Shown piece after piece: positions 7,306 to 14,483 of a DNA stretch of 64,000 bases (the first letter of the stretch is position 1; each line of letters begins with the position of its first letter). Source of the DNA: JAVBJV01 sp031546815 (GTDB lineage: Bacteria > Pseudomonadota > Alphaproteobacteria > Acetobacterales > Acetobacteraceae). The notes under the pieces were generated by a model. The model saw nothing but the letters and a program-made list of their open reading frames with translations. It searched no databases and was not told the origin of the DNA. The DNA lies in assembly GCA_031546815.1 (NCBI GenBank), contig JAVBJV010000007.1, forward strand, positions 41,170 to 105,169, read 5' to 3'. The position numbers were made by a program, and so were the translations under genes.

Positions 7306-8283
7306 ATGTCTTCTCCGCGCTTCGACATTCTTGGAATCGGCAACGCCATTGTGGACGTGCTGGCGCGCGCGGACGAGGTGTTTCTGAGCAAGCACGACAT
7401 GCACAAGGGCGCCATGACGCTGATCGACACGGCCGCCGCCGAGAAGATCTACGCGGCGATGGGGCCGGCGCAGGAAGCATCGGGCGGATCGGCGGCAAAC
7501 ACCTGCGCGGTGGCCGCCAGCCTCGGCGCGCGCGTGGCGTTCATCGGCAAGGTGGCCGACGACCAGCTGGGGCAGGCCTTCAAGCACGACATCACCGCCA
7601 CCGGCGTGCATTTCCCTACCGCCCCGCTGAAGGACGGCGCCCCCACTGCCCGCTGCCTGATCCTCGTCACGCCCGATGGGCAGCGCACGATGAACACATA
7701 CCTTGGTGCCTGCGTCTCGCTGAGCGGGGCCGATGTGGACGATGCGCTGGTGGCCGATGCGGCGGTGACCTATCTGGAAGGGTATCTGTTCGACCCGCCG
7801 GCGGCGCAGCAGGCCTTCTTCAAGGCGGCCATCGCGGCACGGCAGGCCAACCGCAAGATCGCGCTGACCCTGTCGGACGCGTTCTGCGTGCACCGCCATC
7901 GCGATGCGTTCCGCAATCTGGTCAAGCATCACACCGATGTGCTGTTCGCCAATGAAGCCGAAATTACCGCTCTGTATGAAACCAACACCTTCGACGAAGC
8001 GGTGGACGCCGTGCGTCAGGACGTGGGGATTGCCGCGCTGACCCGCAGCGGCGACGGCAGCGTGGTGGTGACCGGGGCCGAGACCTTCAACATTGCCCCG
8101 CTGCCCGCCCAGGTGGTGGACACCACCGGCGCGGGCGATGCCTATGCCGCCGGGTTCCTGACCGGGTTGGCCAAAGGCCGCGATCTGACCGCCTGTGGCA
8201 CGCTGGGGTCGGCGGCGGCGGCGCTGGCGATCAGCCACATGGGCGCCCGCCCGCCGGTCGAACTGCTGAAAGCCATTCAGTAA
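7306..8283 (+). CDS. Adenosine kinase / PfkB-family carbohydrate kinase
   Basis: A 325-residue ribokinase-like kinase. It has the N-terminal 'ILGIGNAIVDVLA' strand, the di-Gly substrate lid region 'SGGSAANTCAVAASLGA' (about 59-75), and the C-terminal anion-hole/catalytic motif 'DTTGAGDAYAAGFLTG' (about 267-282), in which the Asp of GAGD is the base. Alphaproteobacterial proteins of this type phosphorylate adenosine to AMP for purine salvage. I chose the ATG at 7306 rather than 7291 because a GCAGGG site precedes it at proper spacing. Closely related sugar kinases cannot be excluded from sequence alone. Confidence 0.85.
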   Translation: MSSPRFDILGIGNAIVDVLARADEVFLSKHDMHKGAMTLIDTAAAEKIYAAMGPAQEASGGSAANTCAVAASLGARVAFIGKVADDQLGQAFKHDITATGVHFPTAPLKDGAPTARCLILVTPDGQRTMNTYLGACVSLSGADVDDALVADAAVTYLEGYLFDPPAAQQAFFKAAIAARQANRKIALTLSDAFCVHRHRDAFRNLVKHHTDVLFANEAEITALYETNTFDEAVDAVRQDVGIAALTRSGDGSVVVTGAETFNIAPLPAQVVDTTGAGDAYAAGFLTGLAKGRDLTACGTLGSAAAALAISHMGARPPVELLKAIQ

Positions 8284-8390
8284 CAAAATACCAGAAATGC
8301 GCGGCGCGGGGCGATTTCTGTCGTTCCGCCCTCGCTTTTCCGGCCTCAACTGCGTATGTGCACTGCACACAACACCCAATTCGAGGCCGT

Positions 8391-10214
8391 ATGGATATCC
8401 GGAATATCGCGATCATCGCGCATGTCGACCATGGCAAGACCACTCTGGTCGACCAGTTTATTCGTCAGGGCGGGGGTCTGAAAGACCACCAGGCCATGGC
8501 TGAACGTGCCATGGACCGTAACGACCTGGAGCGCGAGCGCGGCATCACCATTCTGGCCAAGTGCACATCGGTGGTGTGGAAAGACACACGCGTCAACATC
8601 ATCGATACGCCGGGCCACGCCGATTTCGGTGGCGAAGTTGAACGTATTCTCAGCATGGTCGATGGCGCGATCGTGCTGGTGGACAGCGCCGAAGGCGTGC
8701 TGCCGCAGACCAAGTTCGTGGTCGGCAAGGCGCTCGCCCGTGGCCTGCGCCCGATTGTGGTGGTGAACAAGATCGACCGCGGCGACGCACGCCCCGACGA
8801 AGTTCACAACGAAGTGTTCGACCTGTTCGCGGCGCTGGATGCCAGCGACGAACAGCTCGACTTTCCGATGCTGTTCGCATCCGGCCGTCAGGGCTGGGCC
8901 GACATCGAACTGAATGGCCCGCGCAAGGATCTGTCGCCGCTGTTCGACCTGATCCTGCGTCATGTGCCCGCGCCGAAGGTGAACCCGGATGCGCCGTTCG
9001 CCATGGTCGCCAGCTTGCTGGATTACGACAACTTCCTGGGCCGTGTGCTGACCGGCCGTGTCGAACAGGGCACGGCGCGTCTGAACATGCCGGTGAAGGT
9101 GTTGCGTTCGGATGGCACGGTGGTGGAAACCGGCCGTCTGTCGAAGCTGCTGTCGTTCCGCGGCCTCGATCGCGTGCCGGTGGAAGAAGTGCAGGCGGGC
9201 GACATCATCGCCATTGCCGGTCTGTCGGAAGCGACCATTCCCGATACAATCGGTGCGCCCGATCTGACTACGGCGCTGCAGTCGATCCCTGTCGATCCGC
9301 CGACCCTGTCGATGACGTTCCGCATCAACGACGGCCCCCTGGGCGGTCGTGAAGGCAAGAAGGTCACCTCGCGCCAGATCCGCGACCGACTGTATCACGA
9401 AGCCGAATCCAACGTGGCAATCCGCGTGACGGACAGCAACGAAGCCGAAGCGTTCGACGTGGCTGGTCGTGGCGAATTGCAGCTGGGCGTGCTGATCGAA
9501 CAGATGCGCCGCGAAGGGTTCGAACTGACCATCGGCCGCCCCCGCGTGCTGACCCGCAAGAACGCCGAGACCGGTGAACGCGAAGAACCGTTCGAAGAAG
9601 TACTGGTCGATGTGGACGAACCCTACTCGGGCGTCGTGGTCGAAAAGATGAGCCTGCGCAAAGGCCAGATGCAGGATATGCGTCCGTCCGGCGGTGGCAA
9701 GGTGCGCCTGACCTTCATCATCCCGTCGCGCGGGCTGATCGGGTATCACAGTGAATTCCTGACCGACACGCGCGGCAGTGGCATCATGAACCGTCTGTTC
9801 CATGGGTATGCCCCGTGGGCCGGTCCGATTGAAGGTCGTCGTAACGGCAGCCTGATCTCGAACGCGGACGGGGAAGCGGTGCATTACTCGCTGTTCTATC
9901 TGCAGGAACGCGGCATGATGTTCGTGGAACCGGGCGACAAGGTTTATCAGGGCATGATCCTGGGCGAGCATTCGCGCGGATCGGATCTGGAAATCAACCC
10001 GATCAAGGAAAAGAAGCTGAGCAACGTCCGTGCCGCTGGCAAGGAAGACGCGATGCTGCTGACCCCCGCCCGCAAGATGACGCTGGAGCAGGCGATTGCG
10101 TATATCGAGGACGATGAACTGGTCGAAGTGACGCCCGGCGTGATCCGTCTGCGCAAGGTGCATCTGGACTCGAACGCCCGCAAACGCGCTGGCCGCCAGG
10201 CCGAGAGCGAGTGA
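8391..10214 (+). CDS. typA: Translational GTPase TypA/BipA
   Basis: A 607-residue ribosome-binding GTPase. G1 'AHVDHGKTTL' (residues 10-19), the switch I/II region with 'DTPGHADFGGEVER' and G4 'NKID' are intact, followed by domain II, two alpha/beta domains and the BipA-specific C-terminal domain with 'FIIPSRGLIGYHSEFLTDT'. BipA assists 50S assembly and translation under stress or cold. The start at ATG 8391, after a GAGG site, matches the family N-terminus 'MDIRNIAIIAHV'. A strong terminator follows the stop, so it is probably monocistronic. Confidence 0.97.
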   Translation: MDIRNIAIIAHVDHGKTTLVDQFIRQGGGLKDHQAMAERAMDRNDLERERGITILAKCTSVVWKDTRVNIIDTPGHADFGGEVERILSMVDGAIVLVDSAEGVLPQTKFVVGKALARGLRPIVVVNKIDRGDARPDEVHNEVFDLFAALDASDEQLDFPMLFASGRQGWADIELNGPRKDLSPLFDLILRHVPAPKVNPDAPFAMVASLLDYDNFLGRVLTGRVEQGTARLNMPVKVLRSDGTVVETGRLSKLLSFRGLDRVPVEEVQAGDIIAIAGLSEATIPDTIGAPDLTTALQSIPVDPPTLSMTFRINDGPLGGREGKKVTSRQIRDRLYHEAESNVAIRVTDSNEAEAFDVAGRGELQLGVLIEQMRREGFELTIGRPRVLTRKNAETGEREEPFEEVLVDVDEPYSGVVVEKMSLRKGQMQDMRPSGGGKVRLTFIIPSRGLIGYHSEFLTDTRGSGIMNRLFHGYAPWAGPIEGRRNGSLISNADGEAVHYSLFYLQERGMMFVEPGDKVYQGMILGEHSRGSDLEINPIKEKKLSNVRAAGKEDAMLLTPARKMTLEQAIAYIEDDELVEVTPGVIRLRKVHLDSNARKRAGRQAESE

Positions 10215-10220
10215 TATGAA

Positions 10221-10248
10221 AAAGGCCCCGGAAACGGGGCCTTTTTTT
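10221..10248. terminator. Bidirectional intrinsic terminator after typA
   Basis: A perfect 10-bp stem (10221-10230 with 10235-10244), loop GAAA, followed by T-tracts on both strands. It ends typA on the plus strand and the Yip1 pseudogene on the minus strand. Confidence 0.93.
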
Positions 10249-10267
10249 ATGGTGCAGCGCGGTGGCG

Positions 10268-10866
10268 CTAAGTGTTTCCGAGCAGAACTTCAGCCTGATC
10301 GCTCATCAGACTGACGTAGCGGTTGGTGACCACGGCCAGGAACACGCCTACGACAATAAAGCTGATGGCCAGTGTCAGCGAGAAGGTCCTGTTCCCGGGG
10401 CAGTTGGTGATCGGGCGCACGCCGAGGACCAGCAGATACAGCCCGTATCCCGCCGCTGGCAGGATCAGCCACCCGAAGGCGGGCAGGACCAGAACGATGC
10501 TGCTGATCCAGATCGGGGTGAGGCGTATACAACCAGCTTCAGCGGGCCGACGACATCTGTCGCGTTGCCGGATTTGGGGATGATCAACTGGATGATCTTC
10601 GCCATGACGATCAGCATGGCCAGACCGTAGACATAGCTGACGACTGCCCAGATCAGGCCTGTGGATGGCGATGTTCGGATCGTGAAGCCGTCATACTCGA
10701 AACCGGTGATCGTCTGCCCGATAAACCCGCCGATCGCTGGGATGAGGGCCAGAATCGCGGCGTAGCCGAGATACAGCGATTTGATGCTCGCGGCTTCCCC
10801 GGCGATGACCGGCCATTCGGTTCCGGGGGAAGACAGGATCCGCCCGACGCGTGCGACAAGATGCAT
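10268..10866 (-). pseudogene. Yip1-family membrane protein, frameshifted
   Basis: The first part (10866 down to about 10522) reads as a Yip1-domain membrane protein starting 'MHLVARVGRILSSPGTEWPV', clearly paralogous to the next gene upstream. After 'KLVVYA' the frame runs into unrelated sequence and a stop at about 10465. A shift at about 10520-10522, equivalent to one lost base, restores family-like sequence ('TPIWISSIVLVLPAFGWL', then 'AAGYGLYLLVLGVRPI') with two more hydrophobic segments to a TAG at 10268-10270. Either the gene is inactivated or there is a one-base sequence error. The family function is poorly known; eukaryotic relatives act in membrane traffic. Confidence 0.8.
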
Positions 10867-10902
10867 GGAATTAAAAGTCCTCCGAGGGCACTTCTGGCCA
10901 AC

Positions 10903-10929
10903 AAAAAAGGCCCCGTGAAGGGGCCTTTT
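10903..10929 (-). terminator. Intrinsic terminator after the intact Yip1 gene
   Basis: A 10-bp stem of the AAAAGGCCCC type with a GTGA loop lies just past the stop of the 10954-11418 gene. Read on the minus strand the stem is followed by a run of six T. It separates the two tandem Yip1 genes into different transcripts. Confidence 0.9.
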
Positions 10930-10953
10930 GCAGATACCGCTAAAGCGAGAAGA

Positions 10954-11418
10954 TCAACCGATCTTCTTCGCCATTACCGGCCAGCCCAGATACAGCAGAT
11001 ACAGGCCATAGACCGAGGCGACCAGCTGGATCAGGCTGCCAATGGCACCGAGGCTGATAATGCCCAGCAGGCCAAAAATTGCGGCCAGCATGCCCGGCGT
11101 ACCGGCATAGACCAGATATTTTGCGGCAGAGATAAAGCTGATCTCGTAACCGAACTTCGGAGCCACGATTTCGATGAGCTTGGCGATCAGCAAGACGCCA
11201 ATGACATAGCCGATCAGCACAGTCAGAGCGCCCGTGATCCCATTGACCGGGAGACCGGCCAGCAAGAAGACGATCAGCGATACGGCGGCAGGAATCGCGG
11301 CCAGAATCAGCCCGTAACCCAGAAACAGCTGCTTGATGTCCGTCTGTTCAGCCGCGATGACGGGCCATTCGGTTTTGGGGGAGAGCAGGATCCCCTTCAC
11401 GCGTGCAATAATATCCAT
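10954..11418 (-). CDS. Yip1-family membrane protein (intact paralogue)
   Basis: A 154-residue protein with about five hydrophobic segments. It opens with 'MDIIARVKGILLSPKTEWPV', the conserved start of bacterial Yip1-domain proteins, and later has 'AAKYLVYAGTPGMLAAIFG' and 'ASVYGLYLLYLGWPVMAKK', both typical. It lies upstream of a frameshifted paralogue on the same strand, with its own terminator. It is divergent from the rimP operon across a gap holding palindromic sites. The cellular role is unknown. Confidence 0.85.
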   Translation of the reverse strand: MDIIARVKGILLSPKTEWPVIAAEQTDIKQLFLGYGLILAAIPAAVSLIVFLLAGLPVNGITGALTVLIGYVIGVLLIAKLIEIVAPKFGYEISFISAAKYLVYAGTPGMLAAIFGLLGIISLGAIGSLIQLVASVYGLYLLYLGWPVMAKKIG

Positions 11419-11510
11419 GAGACTAAGCGCCTTCCAAAGAAACCTGCATTATCTGCACCGGGATTTCTGCGGAAAAACAGCTGGTGGTAGAATGCAAGTC
11501 GTGAGTGTTG

Positions 11511-11604
11511 TGCCCCCCAATACAGAACATCTATGATTGGGGGCAAGGCTGGAATACAAAAAAATGAAAAAAATGTTACGCGTAACTGCTCTTTTTACAC
11601 GTAA
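11511..11604. promoter_or_regulatory. Inverted repeats in the Yip1-rimP divergent gap
   Basis: Three symmetric elements lie here. 11511-11521 pairs with 11536-11545 (one bulged C). Further on are two short palindromes of the same type, TTACGCGTAA (11576-11585) and TTACACGTAA (11595-11604), 19 bp apart. The tandem pair looks like a double operator for an unknown regulator. The rest of the 11419-11640 gap shows only A/T-rich DNA and no gene. Confidence 0.4.
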
Positions 11605-11639
11605 CCTCTTGCTGGGATACCAATAGCCCCTAAGGACTT

Positions 11640-11757
11640 GCCTTTCCCCCCCGTTCAGCCTAGGTTCCGTCCAACAACACATCTTCCGGACGAGACGGGG
11701 GGTGGCCTTAACCGGCCGCCTTTTTTGTTTTCCGGATGGTTTCAATACGGACAAGCC
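11640..11757 (+). promoter_or_regulatory. rimP leader with terminator-like hairpin
   Basis: Between the probable promoter region and the GTG of rimP lies a 7-bp stem-loop (arms 11701-11707 and 11714-11720, one G-T pair) directly followed by TTTTTT (11721-11726). This is an intrinsic terminator inside the 5' leader, 31 bp before the start codon. Alphaproteobacteria are known to carry a structured rimP leader RNA ending in such a hairpin. Control of the rimP-nusA-infB operon by attenuation is therefore likely, perhaps through NusA. I have not matched it to the published model. Confidence 0.6.
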
Positions 11758-12312
11758 GTGACCGAAGACGATCTGCCCAATACCGACCCGACCAGCACCG
11801 ACCTGAACGCCCATACCGGCCTCGACGCCCGGATCGCAGCCCTTGTTGCGCCGACGTTGACCGATATGGGGTATGAACTCGTGCGCGTGCAGATCATGGG
11901 CCGCGAACGGCCGACCGTGCAGATCATGGCTGACCGGGCCGATGGCGCGCAGATCGCCGTGGAAGACTGCGAGGCGATCAGCCACGCCGTCTCCGCTGTG
12001 CTCGATGTGGCCGACCCGATCAAGTCTGAATGGTCGCTGGAAATCTCGTCTGCGGGGATCGACCGTCCGCTGACGCGGGTGAAGGACTGGGTGCGTTTTG
12101 CCGGACATCTGGCGCGCGCCGAAATGCTGGTGCCAGTGGATGGGCGCAAGCGCATCAACGGCATTATTCTGGGGGCCGACGAACACGCCGCGCATATGCG
12201 GCTGGACGACGGTACCGACATCAGCCTGCCGCTGGCCGATCTGCGCCGCGCCAAGCTGATCCTGACCGACGAACTCATTGCGGCCACAAGCGCCGACAAA
12301 CCGGGGAACTGA
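11758..12312 (+). CDS. rimP: Ribosome maturation factor RimP
   Basis: A 184-residue 30S maturation factor. The N-terminal alpha/beta domain contains 'LVAPTLTDMGYELVRVQIMG' and 'DCEAISHAVSAVLDVADPI', and the linker has the signature 'LEISSAGIDRPL' (about 97-108), with the SH3-like C-terminal domain after it. RimP promotes early 16S folding and S19/S12 incorporation. I chose the GTG at 11758, since the in-frame stretch upstream covers the leader hairpin and is not family-like. It is the first gene of rimP-nusA-ylxR-infB-rbfA, 3 bp before nusA. Confidence 0.95.
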   Translation: MTEDDLPNTDPTSTDLNAHTGLDARIAALVAPTLTDMGYELVRVQIMGRERPTVQIMADRADGAQIAVEDCEAISHAVSAVLDVADPIKSEWSLEISSAGIDRPLTRVKDWVRFAGHLARAEMLVPVDGRKRINGIILGADEHAAHMRLDDGTDISLPLADLRRAKLILTDELIAATSADKPGN

Positions 12313-12315
12313 CCG

Positions 12316-13836
12316 ATGGACCACATAATCGCCCGACCCGAATTGCTGCAGGTCGCCGATGCTGTCGCCCGCGAGAAGAACATCGAGCGCGAAGACGTGC
12401 TGGACGCGATGGAGCAGGCCATGAGCAAGGCCGGCCGCGCAAAATACGGGCACGAAAAGGACATCCGCGCGACGATCGACCGCAAGAACGGTCATGTCGA
12501 ACTCTCGCGCTGGACCGAAGCGGTCGAAGTTGTTGAGAACGAAGCGACGCAGATGGACGTCAACATCGCGCGCAAGTTCAAGCCGGAAATCAATGTCGGC
12601 GAACACATCGTCGATCCGCTGCCCCCGATCGATTTCGGGCGCATCGCAGCGCAGACCGCCAAGCAGGTGATCGTGCAGCGCGTGCGTGAATACGAACGTC
12701 GCAAGCAGTTCGAGGAATTCAAGGACCGCGTGGGCGAAATCGTCAACGGGACCGTCAAGCGTGCCGAATACGGCAACCTGATGATCGATCTGGGTCGATC
12801 GGAAGCCTTGCTGCGCCGCGACGAACTGATTGCACGCGAAAGTTTCCGCACCGGGGACCGTGTGCGCGCCTATATCTACGACGTGCGCGAAGAACAGAAG
12901 GGGCCGCAGATCTTCCTGTCGCGCACTCATCCGGGCTTCCTTGCCAAGCTGTTCGCGCAGGAAGTGCCAGAAATCTACGACGGCATCATCGAGATCAAGG
13001 CCGTCTCGCGCGATCCGGGTAGCCGTGCTAAGATGGCTGTCATCAGTCGCGATGCCTCGATCGATCCGGTCGGTGCGTGCGTGGGGATGCGCGGTTCGCG
13101 CGTGCAGGCGGTGGTTGCCGAACTGCAGGGCGAAAAGATCGACATCATCCCCTGGTCGGCACAGGCCGCGACGTTCATCGTGAACGCGCTGGCGCCCGCC
13201 GAAGTCAGCAAGGTTGTGCTCGACGACGACGGTAAGCGCGTTGAAGTTGTGGTGCCGGACGACCAGCTCTCGCTGGCGATCGGTCGTCGCGGACAGAACG
13301 TGCGTCTGGCCAGCCAGCTGACGCGCTGGGACATCGATATTCTGACGGAAGCTGAAGAAAGCGAACGCCGCCAGGAAGAATACCGCAAGCGCACTGGCCT
13401 GTTCCAGGAAGCGATGGACGTGGACGATATGATCGCCGGCCTGCTGGTGACCGAAGGCTTCACGACGGTAGAGGAAATTGCCTTCATCGATCCGGAAGAA
13501 CTGGCCGAGATCGAGGGCTTCGACGAAAACGTGGCAGGCGAACTGATCCGCCGCGCCGAAGCATTCCTGGTCAAGCGCGACGAGGAAATGCAGGACAAGC
13601 GCCGCGATCTTGGCGTGGCCGACGAGATTGCCGCCATCGAGACCCTGACACCGGCGATGCTGGTGCAGCTGGGCGAGAAGGGCGTGAAGACTCTGGACGA
13701 CCTGGCCGATCTGGCGGGCGACGAACTGATCGAGATCGTCGGCGCGGACGCTATGGACGAAGAAACAGCGAACGACATCATCATGGCGGCGCGTGCGCAC
13801 TGGTTTGATGGTGAAGACGAAGGAACGAAGGCCTGA
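12316..13836 (+). CDS. nusA: Transcription termination/antitermination protein NusA
   Basis: A 506-residue NusA: N-terminal RNA polymerase-binding domain, S1 domain ('GEIVNGTVKRAEYGNLMIDLG', about 137-157), KH1 and KH2 ('PVGACVGMRGSRVQAVVAELQGE' and 'LAIGRRGQNVRLASQLT'), then two helix-hairpin-helix repeats at the C-terminus, as in alphaproteobacteria. NusA binds the elongating polymerase and affects pausing, termination and rRNA antitermination. It lies 3 bp after rimP. Its TGA stop overlaps the apparent CTG start of ylxR. Confidence 0.98.
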   Translation: MDHIIARPELLQVADAVAREKNIEREDVLDAMEQAMSKAGRAKYGHEKDIRATIDRKNGHVELSRWTEAVEVVENEATQMDVNIARKFKPEINVGEHIVDPLPPIDFGRIAAQTAKQVIVQRVREYERRKQFEEFKDRVGEIVNGTVKRAEYGNLMIDLGRSEALLRRDELIARESFRTGDRVRAYIYDVREEQKGPQIFLSRTHPGFLAKLFAQEVPEIYDGIIEIKAVSRDPGSRAKMAVISRDASIDPVGACVGMRGSRVQAVVAELQGEKIDIIPWSAQAATFIVNALAPAEVSKVVLDDDGKRVEVVVPDDQLSLAIGRRGQNVRLASQLTRWDIDILTEAEESERRQEEYRKRTGLFQEAMDVDDMIAGLLVTEGFTTVEEIAFIDPEELAEIEGFDENVAGELIRRAEAFLVKRDEEMQDKRRDLGVADEIAAIETLTPAMLVQLGEKGVKTLDDLADLAGDELIEIVGADAMDEETANDIIMAARAHWFDGEDEGTKA

Positions 13837-14483
13837 GCGATAACCCTGACGACGACCTGCCCGATGACGACCTGACCGGGGACGCCCCCGAGGAAACCGG
13901 CCCGCTGCGGCGGTGCATGGTAACGCGGGAGCGCCTGCCGAAGGAGAAGATGCTGCGGTTTGTAGTGTCTCCGGACCGGCTGGTGGTGCCCGATCTGGCA
14001 GAAAAGCTGCCGGGGCGGGGAATGTGGTTGAGTGCGAAGGCCGATGTGATAGAAACCGCACAGAAGCGTGGCGCCTTTGCCAGGGGCGCGCGCGGTGCGG
14101 TGACGGTGCCAGCTGATCTTGTTGCGATGATCGATCGCGGCCTGTCACGGCGAATTGTTGAACTGCTGGGCTTCGCAAGGCGAGCCGGGCAGACGGTGGC
14201 GGGTTTCGAGAAAGCCCGCGAATGGCTTGTATCCGGGCGTGCTGGGCTGATTGTCCAGGCATCGGATGGCAGCGTCGACGAGCGTGCGCGCTTTGTCGGC
14301 GGACGAGATATCCCGGTGGCGTCGCCGCTGCCGGGGGATGAACTCGGCGCGGCATTTGGTCGCGACCGGGCAGTACATGTAGCGGTTGCCAAAGGCCATC
14401 TGGCCGCGGCGATTGCAGTTGAAGCGGATCGTCTGGCGGGTTTGCGCCAGATTGAAGGACACGGGGTTCGGACGAAGGCATGA
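13833..14483 (+). CDS. ylxR: YlxR (DUF448) fused to an L7Ae-like domain, apparent CTG start
   Basis: An RNA-binding protein with an N-terminal YlxR domain ('RRCMVTRERLPKEKMLRFVV') and a C-terminal L7Ae/ribosomal-type domain ('LLGFARRAGQTVAGFEKA'), the usual fused form in alphaproteobacteria. The first ATG (13917) lies inside the YlxR core, just after the conserved Arg-Arg-Cys. Upstream in frame there are 27 acidic codons with no ATG, GTG or TTG, bounded by a TGA at 13812-13814. The CTG at 13833 overlaps the nusA stop (CTGA) behind an AAGG-type site and is the best start, giving 216 residues. The stop overlaps the infB start (ATGA). Confidence 0.85.
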   Translation: MSDNPDDDLPDDDLTGDAPEETGPLRRCMVTRERLPKEKMLRFVVSPDRLVVPDLAEKLPGRGMWLSAKADVIETAQKRGAFARGARGAVTVPADLVAMIDRGLSRRIVELLGFARRAGQTVAGFEKAREWLVSGRAGLIVQASDGSVDERARFVGGRDIPVASPLPGDELGAAFGRDRAVHVAVAKGHLAAAIAVEADRLAGLRQIEGHGVRTKA

